Assembly: GCA_036803025.1 (NCBI GenBank)
Contig: DAIRVC010000068.1
Span: 1 to 12,637 of the forward strand
DNA: 12,637 nucleotides
Source of the DNA: DAIRVC01 sp036803025
Lineage (GTDB): Bacteria > Chloroflexota > Anaerolineae > Anaerolineales > E44-bin32
Reading direction: 5' to 3'
Below are positions 1 to 5,579 of the stretch, one piece after another; within the stretch, counting starts at the first letter, position 1, and the number at the start of each line of letters is the position of its first letter. Under the pieces are notes generated by a model. That model was not told the origin of the DNA. It did not search any database and saw only the letters and a list, made by a program, of their open reading frames with translations. Position numbers and translations under genes: made by a program.

Positions 1-2
1 GT

Positions 3-638
3 CCCGTTGCGCCGAAGAAGTCCGGGCCGAGCAGGCTCCTTCTCGCCTGCGGCGCGCTGGCCTTGCTGGCGATCTGCGGCTGCGCCGCGGTCGCGGTGGT
101 CGGGGTGATCACGGGTTCGGGAGGCATTGCAGCGACGATCAACCAACTGCTAGATCGGGCTGCGGGGGCGCCGTACACCTTGGACGACCTGGCCCTGGCG
201 CTGGCCGTGCCTCCGGTCGACGAGCGCGCCGAGATCCTGGAGGACTTCGGACGGCCTGACGAGTTCGACGTTGCCATCGTGCAGGTCAAGGGCGGGCAGG
301 TGCGCCGCGAATCCTGGCGCTACTACCGCCTGGGTACGCAAGTTGACTTCGTCGACGGCGTCATCGTGTGGACCGTCGATCTCGAAGCACCGGCCGGACA
401 GACGATCTTCCCGGCCTGGTATGACCCGACCGATTTCGAGACCGGGATGACGATTTCAGAGGCCACTGCGCTGCTTGCCTCCGCCTCTCCGGCCGGGAGC
501 GTGCCCGAGGCGATCGACCTGACTGAGGGCGGGGAGGAGTTGGCCGGCAGCGCTCACCTGGCCGGCGACCAGATCAGCGTGGGATTCGAAAACGGTATCC
601 TGGTCTATGTCGAGACACTGGGGATGACGCTGGAGTAG
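3..638 (+). CDS. Membrane-anchored protein of unknown function (5' partial)
   Basis: The reading frame is open to the left edge with no ATG, GTG or TTG before position 63, so the gene very likely begins upstream of the window; the TTG at 63 would cut into the hydrophobic stretch and is not a credible start. The visible 211 residues begin with a basic stretch (PKKSGPSR), then about 25 hydrophobic residues (visible residues 12-37, containing three Cys), which looks like a single membrane anchor or uncleaved signal. No convincing lipobox is present, because the residues before each Cys do not fit. The rest is a soluble, acidic, presumably extracytoplasmic domain. It shows two similar half-motifs, QVDFVDGVIVW and QISVGFENGILVY, each near the end of a block starting around an ExL/GxP-like segment. 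This faintly recalls small BamE/SmpA-type domains, but I cannot assign a family. The stop lies 103 nt before the next CDS. Function unknown. Confidence 0.72.
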   Translation, partial: PVAPKKSGPSRLLLACGALALLAICGCAAVAVVGVITGSGGIAATINQLLDRAAGAPYTLDDLALALAVPPVDERAEILEDFGRPDEFDVAIVQVKGGQVRRESWRYYRLGTQVDFVDGVIVWTVDLEAPAGQTIFPAWYDPTDFETGMTISEATALLASASPAGSVPEAIDLTEGGEELAGSAHLAGDQISVGFENGILVYVETLGMTLE

Positions 639-661
639 GGCTACTGCCTTCCCCTTATGTC

Positions 662-710
662 CCGAGGTCCTCGGAGCTTCGGAAGTTGGGGGGAAAGACC
701 TCGGAGGTCC
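662..710 (+). repeat. Palindromic G6-containing repeat, copy 1
   Basis: This intergenic element is built of nested palindromes: CCGAGG-T-CCTCGG at 662-674, CTTC-G-GAAG at 677-685 and GACCTC-G-GAGGTC at 697-709. The outer arms CCGAGGTC (662-669) and GACCTCGG (697-704) are also perfectly complementary, so one long cruciform or hairpin could enclose the inner one. Its core CTTCGGAAGTTGGGGGGAA recurs with small changes at 2454-2471, after the next gene. It has no T-tract and so is not a simple intrinsic terminator. It may be a short interspersed repeat of the host genome. Confidence 0.6.
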
Positions 711-741
711 GTGAGGCAGACCCCGGACAGAGAGACAGGCG

Positions 742-2406
742 ATGAAGCGAACCGATATCATGCGAGCAGCATTGGCAGCGGTCGTGAGTGTAGTGCTGGC
801 CGGAGAAATGGCTCCGCCGGCGGCGGCGCAGGTGCCGCTGGCCAATGCCGGGCTGGGGCTGTTCCGGGTGATCAACGCATTCAACCGGCGCAATCGAACC
901 TATCAGACGGCGCGAGACACGCAGCGCGACTTCAACGCGTACTACAACTCGCTTCAGGACACGGCCCGCGCCCAACTCATCTCGGGCGAGCTGACCAGTC
1001 TGCGGCAGGGCGAAGGGGGCCTGGAGACTGTGCGCATGGGCGCCTACGTCCGGCTGACTGCGGCGCTTGAGGCCGAGCAAGCGGCGATCACACGGGCGAT
1101 CGATGCCGAGACAAACCAGGCCCGGCGTGATTTCAACGGGACTCTGGTGCGCCAGTTGCAGGAGGTGGTCGTCCAGCTGCCGGGGGCGCAGCAGATCCTG
1201 GGTGAGGTGCGCACGGTGATCGCCAACGTGCGCGCGACGGTCATCGCGCTGCAGGCGGCGGCCGCCTCCAATCAGCCGCTGGATGTCCTCACTCAACGGT
1301 TAGCGGAGCAAGTGAGCAGCTCGTCGATCGTGCAGGACCGTGTCCGCGAACTGGGGTCGATGCTCGGGCCGGATCTGGACCGGGCCCTGGGCGGCGCGCT
1401 GACGCAGGTCAACAACACCATCCAGGACGTCAACCGGGAGGCGAACCAGGCAGTCGAGCTGCTGGATGGGATGGACGCCCAGGTGGCGGCGCTGGACCTC
1501 TCGCAGGCGGAGCCGGCCGGTGGAGACACGCCTGTCGGTCCGCTCAATATCCGGCTGACCGATCGCGCCACGGCCACCCTGGATGTGGCCTCGCAAGCGC
1601 TGGCATTCCTCACGCTGATGCAAAGCCCGGGAGGAACGACGCGCGAACAGTTGTATCAGCAGATCCGCACCGAACTGCTCAACCAGCGCAACGCCAGCTT
1701 GCTGAACGCGGCCATGCATGTGTCCGCCGTGGAATGCCGCGAAGTCGGGGTGGGTGAGTATGAAACCGTCGCCGCGTGGCTGGGCGAGGCGGTACAGACG
1801 CCGGCTGAAGGTGAGCAGGTGAAGTACTACGTTTGCTCCGAACGGGCGACAGGCGAGCCGCTCTCCGTCTGGATGGGGCGGGTAGACCTACCGCTGCCCG
1901 AGTCCGGGGGACTCCAGGCGGAGCCGATCGGAGGCGAAGAGGTCGCCGAGCCCGACGCCCCGCCGGCGCAGGCTGAGCATCTGACGCTGGAGCAGGTCGA
2001 CGCGGCTCAGTACCTCAGCTTCTCTGCGGCGGTGACCCAGACCTTCTCGAACCCCCAGGAGTCGGCCTGCTACTCGGACATCACGTTGGTGAACACGCAT
2101 CCCAGCCTGCGGCTGTTGGTGACTTGCGAGACCTACGATTTGATTCGGGAAAGGGCGCCCTTGGATGCCCACTCCTTCGGGATGGACCCGGGTGAGGTCA
2201 ACGTGTATGGCGGAAGCTGGCACATGACCGATGGGGCGCTGTGGCATGAGCGCTACACGGTCCGCTGCGTGGCCTATACGGCCCTGAGCGAAGAAGGCAC
2301 GATTCAGCCGGGGACGCAGTGGATCCGCGATTCGTACCCTGACGCTTATGCGCTCCTGAACTCAGGGCTGACGGCTGTTGTTCCTCCAAATCCCTGCGCC
2401 CGATGA
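742..2406 (+). CDS. Secreted helical protein with six cysteines, unknown function
   Basis: The 554-residue product starts with a Sec-type signal peptide: MKR, a hydrophobic core at about residues 9-21, and a likely cleavage after APPAAA (residue 29) before Gln30. ATG 742 is preferred over the in-frame ATG for Met7 because a purine-rich GAGAGA lies about 8 nt upstream. Residues about 40-250 are rich in Ala, Gln, Glu, Arg and Leu and are probably long helices or coiled coil; several stretches resemble tethered periplasmic or phage-tail-like helical rods without clear homology. A low-complexity Glu/Pro/Ala linker sits at about 385-412. The C-terminal part carries all six Cys (332, 365, 443, 462, 509, 552), an even number compatible with disulphides outside the cytoplasm. 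Trp, Tyr and His are also enriched there. It follows another probably exported protein and is flanked by two copies of the same repeat. I recognise no family; role in the envelope or at the surface is inference from the signal peptide only. Confidence 0.8.
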   Translation: MKRTDIMRAALAAVVSVVLAGEMAPPAAAQVPLANAGLGLFRVINAFNRRNRTYQTARDTQRDFNAYYNSLQDTARAQLISGELTSLRQGEGGLETVRMGAYVRLTAALEAEQAAITRAIDAETNQARRDFNGTLVRQLQEVVVQLPGAQQILGEVRTVIANVRATVIALQAAAASNQPLDVLTQRLAEQVSSSSIVQDRVRELGSMLGPDLDRALGGALTQVNNTIQDVNREANQAVELLDGMDAQVAALDLSQAEPAGGDTPVGPLNIRLTDRATATLDVASQALAFLTLMQSPGGTTREQLYQQIRTELLNQRNASLLNAAMHVSAVECREVGVGEYETVAAWLGEAVQTPAEGEQVKYYVCSERATGEPLSVWMGRVDLPLPESGGLQAEPIGGEEVAEPDAPPAQAEHLTLEQVDAAQYLSFSAAVTQTFSNPQESACYSDITLVNTHPSLRLLVTCETYDLIRERAPLDAHSFGMDPGEVNVYGGSWHMTDGALWHERYTVRCVAYTALSEEGTIQPGTQWIRDSYPDAYALLNSGLTAVVPPNPCAR

Positions 2407-2433
2407 ACCTGCCCGACTCATGGATCGCTCTCC

Positions 2434-2477
2434 GACTTCCGAAGTCACTCGGACTTCGGGAGTGGGGGGAAGGGTCC
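2434..2477 (+). repeat. Palindromic G6-containing repeat, copy 2
   Basis: A perfect palindrome GACTTC-C-GAAGTC occupies 2434-2446. Its segment ACTTCCGAAGTC (2435-2446) also pairs, with one mismatch, with GACTTCGGGAGT (2452-2463), giving a 12-bp hairpin with a 5-nt loop. The following GGGGGGAA run (2464-2471) matches copy 1 (688-695), and the shared core runs over about 18 nt. There is no U-tract after the stem, so efficient intrinsic termination is not expected, although it may protect the 3' end of the preceding mRNA. The element abuts the -35 box at 2479. Confidence 0.6.
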
Positions 2478-2478
2478 T

Positions 2479-2507
2479 TTGACAGCGGTTGATGATCTCC
2501 GTATAAT
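2479..2507 (+). promoter_or_regulatory. Consensus sigma-70-type promoter of the proS-containing operon
   Basis: TTGACA (2479-2484) and TATAAT (2502-2507) are both perfect matches to the housekeeping consensus, separated by exactly 17 nt, in otherwise GC-rich sequence. With the usual 6-nt discriminator the transcript would start at A2514. This A is the first base of an ATG, so the first ORF could be translated leaderless. The promoter drives the leader at 2514-2656 and, on read-through, the tightly spaced genes to 7862. Confidence 0.85.
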
Positions 2508-2513
2508 GCACCC

Positions 2514-2576
2514 ATGATGGCACCACGACTCCCGGTCCCGCCTGCGTGCGTTACCCTGACCTGCCGGTCTGGCTGA
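2514..2576 (+). CDS. Putative leaderless proline-rich leader peptide (20 aa)
   Basis: A 20-codon ORF begins with ATG-ATG at the predicted transcription start and ends with TGA at 2574-2576, 22 nt before a terminator stem. Its first part reads MMAPRLPVPPAC: four Pro codons (CCA, CCG, CCG, CCT) fall within codons 4-10, and two Cys codons follow (12 and 17). There is no room for a Shine-Dalgarno, so translation would have to be leaderless; the same promoter-to-ATG distance is seen at 11075-11089. The prolyl-tRNA synthetase gene lies downstream in the same apparent operon, so a proline-sensing leader peptide is plausible. GC-rich sequence raises the chance of Pro codons, and a short ORF of this size can arise by accident, so confidence is modest. 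Confidence 0.35.
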   Translation: MMAPRLPVPPACVTLTCRSG

Positions 2577-2598
2577 GGTCGTGAGCGGCGCGTGCTCC

Positions 2599-2637
2599 GT
2601 CGGCTTCCCAGATCAGTGGGGAGCCGACTTTCTTTTT
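2599..2637 (+). terminator. Intrinsic terminator / attenuator before the mazG-like gene
   Basis: GTCGGCTTCCC (2599-2609) pairs with GGGGAGCCGAC (2618-2628) over 11 bp with one G-U pair and an 8-nt loop, followed at once by TTTCTTTTT (2629-2637). This is the only textbook stem plus U-tract I found in the window. It sits about 115 nt after the promoter and 20 nt before the next start codon, the position expected of an attenuator. The genes after it have no other visible promoter nearby. Confidence 0.85.
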
Positions 2638-2656
2638 GCGTGAGCGAGGACGTCCT

Positions 2657-2956
2657 ATGGACCTCAAGCAACTGACGGCCGAGATGCACCGCTTCGTCGA
2701 AGCGAAAGGCTGGTATGCGTCCGACTCCCCCAAGCCGCAGACGCCGCGCAACCTGGCCACCTCGCTGGCCGTCGAAGCGGCCGAGGTCCTCGAGCTCTAC
2801 CAGTGGTCGGAGCGAGGAGGTCCGTCCGAGGCGTTGGCCAGCGAATTGGCGGACGTAACCCTGTACCTCCTGCAGCTGGCCAGCCTGAGCGGAATCGACC
2901 TCGAGCGGGCGGTGCTCGAGAAGCTGCGTGCCAACTACGCACGCAGCTGGGAGTAG
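2657..2956 (+). CDS. MazG-like nucleotide pyrophosphohydrolase (dCTPase/RS21-C6 type)
   Basis: The 99-residue product has the all-alpha NTP pyrophosphatase signature: E40xxE43 in AVEAAEVLELYQW and E63xxD66 in ELADVTLYLLQLA, the four acidic residues that bind Mg2+ in this superfamily. Length and the phrases LYQW and VTLYLLQLASLSGIDLERAV closely resemble the short RS21-C6/DCTPP1 and MazG-like group, which hydrolyse (d)NTPs, often dCTP or modified dNTPs, to the monophosphate and pyrophosphate and so clean the nucleotide pool. The exact substrate cannot be read from sequence. ATG 2657 is chosen because GAGGA lies about 7 nt upstream and homologues begin near this point; an upstream TTG at 2636 lies in the terminator U-tract. 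It is the first gene after the leader terminator, and the next gene starts 2 nt after its stop. Confidence 0.88.
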   Translation: MDLKQLTAEMHRFVEAKGWYASDSPKPQTPRNLATSLAVEAAEVLELYQWSERGGPSEALASELADVTLYLLQLASLSGIDLERAVLEKLRANYARSWE

Positions 2957-2958
2957 GC

Positions 2959-3570
2959 GTGCGGATTCTGGCGCTCTCCGACCGCGTGGTGGATTTGCTC
3001 TACGGACCGGGTCTGGTGCGGGCAATCGGACCGGTCGATCTGATCATCGGCTGCGGCGACTTGCCGCCCGAGTACCTCGAGTATGTGGTCACCCAGTACA
3101 ACGCGCCGCTGCTCTTCGTCCCCGGCAACCATGACGCCGATGATCTGAGCGTGCCCGGCGGGGAATCGATCGACGGACGCGTGGTGACAGTGCGCGGCGT
3201 GCGCGTTGCCGGGCTGGGCGGCTCGCGCCGCTACAAACCCGTTGGCCGCCACCAGTATTCCGAATCGGAGATGCTCGGCCGTGTGGCCCGCTTGGGGCCG
3301 AAGCTGGTCCTGCCGCGGCTGCGCCGCGGCCGAGGGGTGGACGTGTTCGTCACCCATGCACCGCCGCTTCACATCCACGATGCCCCTGACCTGACGCACA
3401 CGGGCTTCACCGCCTTCCGCAGCTTCCTGAGCGCCTTCCGGCCGCGGCTGATGCTCCACGGCCACGTGCACGTCCAGCGCAATCTGGAGACGACCAGCAC
3501 TCGCTTCCTCGACACCGAGGTGATCAACGTCTACCCTTACCGCCGCATCGATGTGGAGCCCGGCCGATGA
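2959..3570 (+). CDS. Calcineurin-like metallophosphoesterase
   Basis: The 203-residue product (GTG start) has the metallophosphoesterase motifs in order: SD8, GCGD34, GNHD (57-59), THAPP with H133, and HGHVH with H169 and H171. These would bind a dinuclear metal centre and cleave a phosphoester. The first motif reads SDRVVDLLYG rather than the usual D-x-H, so the His that normally bridges metal 1 is absent. Small bacterial relatives also vary here, so this is probably a subfamily trait rather than loss of function. GTG 2959 is preferred over longer upstream options because it follows the previous stop by 2 nt and begins directly with the first beta strand (RILALSD). Substrate unknown; candidates are cyclic nucleotides, nucleotides or phosphoproteins. 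The 3' end overlaps the next start (ATGA), suggesting translational coupling. Confidence 0.85.
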   Translation: MRILALSDRVVDLLYGPGLVRAIGPVDLIIGCGDLPPEYLEYVVTQYNAPLLFVPGNHDADDLSVPGGESIDGRVVTVRGVRVAGLGGSRRYKPVGRHQYSESEMLGRVARLGPKLVLPRLRRGRGVDVFVTHAPPLHIHDAPDLTHTGFTAFRSFLSAFRPRLMLHGHVHVQRNLETTSTRFLDTEVINVYPYRRIDVEPGR

Positions 3571-4427
3571 CTGACTCCGGTTCCAAAGCCGCTTCCGACT
3601 TCGACTCCGCACTGCTCAGGGGCCTGTTCGAGCGCCTGGTGGCCGCGCTTTCCGGCCAGCCGCACCGGCTCTTGCCCTATGATGAGGTGCGCGAGCGGCT
3701 GCACCTGGGCGGCCCTGTCTATCGCGGCGTTGAGGCCGTCCCGCTGGCGAGGATCATCGGCAGCGTTGACCGCTACCGCGACTTCGACCGTCACTTCCTT
3801 CCGACACAATCGCGCACCGCCGACCGCTGGCGGCGCGTCAGCCGGGCCTGGTACGACGATGTCAGCCTGCCGCCGGTGCTGCTCTACAAGGTCGGCGAGG
3901 TATACTTCGTCGTCGACGGCAACCACCGCGTTTCCGTGGCTCGGGCCCAGGGCCAGGCCTACATCGACGCCGAGGTGCGCGAGTGCACTGCCCGGGTGCC
4001 CGTCACCGCCGACACACAGCCGGAAGATCTGGAGAGGCTGGGGGAGCGCGTCGAGTTCCTGGAACGCACGCAGCTCGACCGGGTGCGCCCAGGCAATCAC
4101 GTCGAAACGACCCTGCTGGGCGGACACGACCGCCTGATCGAACACATCGCCGTCCACCGCTACTTCATGGGGATCGACCAGGGCCGCGAGGTTTCCGAGG
4201 AGGAGGCCGTCGGGCACTGGTACGATCAGGTGTATCTCCCGGTGGCCGAGGTGGTCGAGAAGTCCGGCATCCTGCTGGACTTTCCCACCCGGAAGGTATC
4301 CGACGTGTACCTGTGGGTCATGGACCACCTGCACTACCTGCGCAGTGACGAGGCGACGGCGCACGTCGGCTTGACCGACGCGGCCGAGGATTTCGTCGAG
4401 CGGCTCGAAGAGGGCGATCGGCCATGA
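3567..4427 (+). CDS. ParB-like / DUF4032-type protein
   Basis: The 286-residue product contains a ParB/Srx-like core. VPLARIIGSVDRYRDF (about 58-73) is followed by LPPVLLYKVGEVYFVVDGNHRVSVAR (about 101-126), where D117-G-N-H-R121 is the typical nucleotide-binding DG(N/H)HR motif of ParB-like folds. The C-terminal third (VSEEEAVGHWYDQVYLPV ... LLDFPTRKVSDVYLWVMDH) resembles what I recall of the DUF4032 family, known mainly from actinobacteria and Chloroflexota. The biochemical role of that family is not established. A CTPase/NTP-binding switch or regulator is possible by analogy with ParB, but there is no helix-turn-helix that I can point to and no parS-like site nearby. It overlaps by 4 nt with both the phosphoesterase before it and the kinase-like gene after it, so it is probably made in step with them. 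Confidence 0.65.
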   Translation: MTDSGSKAASDFDSALLRGLFERLVAALSGQPHRLLPYDEVRERLHLGGPVYRGVEAVPLARIIGSVDRYRDFDRHFLPTQSRTADRWRRVSRAWYDDVSLPPVLLYKVGEVYFVVDGNHRVSVARAQGQAYIDAEVRECTARVPVTADTQPEDLERLGERVEFLERTQLDRVRPGNHVETTLLGGHDRLIEHIAVHRYFMGIDQGREVSEEEAVGHWYDQVYLPVAEVVEKSGILLDFPTRKVSDVYLWVMDHLHYLRSDEATAHVGLTDAAEDFVERLEEGDRP

Positions 4428-5542
4428 CGGACGTGTCTTCACGGGACGACGCCCCGGTCAGCCCCTGGCCGTTCAGCCGAGGCGATCTGACAGCCGGGCT
4501 GCGGCGGCATCTGGGCGACGCCTCGATCCAGGTCACGGCGGTCGAACCCCTGACGATGTCCTCGCGGCGGCCGTCCATCGGCCGGGTGCGGGCCTTGAGG
4601 GTCGAAGCGCAGACACAGCGCGGCCCGCTGTCGCTGCGGCTGGTGGTCAAGGAGCCACAGGGGACGACGCGCACCGGCCTGGCGGGGGCGGGCCGGCGTG
4701 AGGTGGGCGTGTATCAGTCCCTGGCGGCACAGCTGCCGCTCTCCACACCGGCGCTCATCGCTGCCGACGCGCACGGCGACTGGCTGCTGTTGGAGGCGAT
4801 CTCCTCCGGGCGTGACCCGTCGCGCTGGGAGGCGGCGGATTATCAGCAGGCCATCGAGGCGCTCGTCCTCCTGCACGATCGCTTCTGGGGGTTGGGGGAC
4901 GATCTGGCCGCCTTCCCGTGGCTCAGTCGGCCGCTGGAGGCCGACTTCGAGGTGCACGTCACCGCCGCGGCGCAGGCCATCGAGCGCATCGTGCGTATGG
5001 GTGAGCCGGAGATTCTGGCCGGCGCCCCCGAGCGGCTGGTCGTGCTGGCACGGCTGACCCAGGCGGCCGATCGGGTGGTCGCGCCGCTGCGCGGCGAACC
5101 GAGCACGCTGCTGCACGGCGACTACTGGCCGGGCAACATCGCCGTGCTGCGCAACCGCAGCCAGGTCGTCTACGACTGGCAGCTGGCGGCCGTCGGACCG
5201 GGGGTGCTTGATCTGCTCGTCTTCGTCAGCAAGAGCCAGTGGTGGTTTGGCGACCTGCCGGTCAGTGCGGAGGCCATCGTCCGGCTGTACCGGGAGGGGA
5301 TCGCACGCGGCACTGGCAAGGTGTGGGATGATGCCGCCTGGCAGCTGCTGTGGGATCACGCTTTGATGTGGCGGTTCTTGCAGGAGTGGGTCGATCTGCT
5401 GGCAGCGTCGCCCAACCCTGTGCTGCTGACGCAGGCCGAACAACTTGACCGGGTCTGGCGGCGCCCGGTGAGCGAAGCGGGCGAACGACGGCTGGGCGCG
5501 GCCGGGCTCCCGTCGAAGCCCGTCGAGCAAACACCGGCCTGA
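4424..5542 (+). CDS. Aminoglycoside phosphotransferase-fold kinase (APH family)
   Basis: The 372-residue product has the protein-kinase-like APH layout. The N-lobe carries the ATP lysine K76 in LVVKEP and a Glu in RREVGVY (E93). The C-lobe has the catalytic loop LLHGDYWPGNIAV, with H231, D233 and N238 as in HGDxxxxN, followed by the metal-binding Asp in VYDWQLAAVGPGVLDL (D251). All catalytic residues are present, so it should be an active small-molecule kinase. The substrate is not evident; the YWPGN/DWQ pattern is closer to the broad ecdysteroid-kinase/choline-kinase-like group than to known antibiotic-resistance enzymes, so a resistance role should not be assumed. The start overlaps the previous stop (ATGA). 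The C-terminal tail after about residue 345 is polar and may be disordered. proS begins 37 nt downstream. Confidence 0.82.
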   Translation: MTDVSSRDDAPVSPWPFSRGDLTAGLRRHLGDASIQVTAVEPLTMSSRRPSIGRVRALRVEAQTQRGPLSLRLVVKEPQGTTRTGLAGAGRREVGVYQSLAAQLPLSTPALIAADAHGDWLLLEAISSGRDPSRWEAADYQQAIEALVLLHDRFWGLGDDLAAFPWLSRPLEADFEVHVTAAAQAIERIVRMGEPEILAGAPERLVVLARLTQAADRVVAPLRGEPSTLLHGDYWPGNIAVLRNRSQVVYDWQLAAVGPGVLDLLVFVSKSQWWFGDLPVSAEAIVRLYREGIARGTGKVWDDAAWQLLWDHALMWRFLQEWVDLLAASPNPVLLTQAEQLDRVWRRPVSEAGERRLGAAGLPSKPVEQTPA

Positions 5543-5579
5543 CACCAGAGAACGACATCCATCGGAGCGAGGACACAGC

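Larger units (their letters stand above)
2514..2640 (+). ncRNA. Structured leader RNA or small RNA with terminal hairpin
   Basis: Promoter at one end and intrinsic terminator at the other define a transcript of roughly 125 nt. Internal pairings visible by eye are CACGAC (2524-2529) with GTCGTG (2578-2583), and the competing GACCT (2558-2562) with AGGTC (2576-2580) extended by GCC/GGC. These share bases 2578-2580 and so exclude each other. GCCGGT (2563-2568) could also pair with the 5' terminator arm GTCGGC (2599-2604), using four G-C and two G-U pairs. I do not recognise a T-box, SRP RNA, 6S RNA or known riboswitch consensus. It could be an attenuating leader for the downstream genes or an independent small RNA. 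Confidence 0.5.

Noticed and set aside
2435..2463. Hairpin after the secreted-protein gene as an intrinsic terminator
   Set aside because: The stem is strong but is followed by G6 and purines, not by a T-tract; it fits the repeat family better.
2514..2640. T-box leader or SRP RNA before the proS operon
   Set aside because: I find no T-box AGGGUGGNACCGCG-type sequence and no SRP apical GGAAGGAAGCAG-type sequence.
2803..2958. Longer N-terminus for the phosphoesterase
   Set aside because: It would overlap the MazG-like gene by about 150 nt in another frame and adds Arg/Gly-rich residues; GTG 2959 begins right at the first beta strand.
4424..5542. Antibiotic (aminoglycoside) resistance gene
   Set aside because: The fold is APH-like, but this family is broad, the gene sits in a housekeeping operon, and no resistance-specific substrate features are visible.
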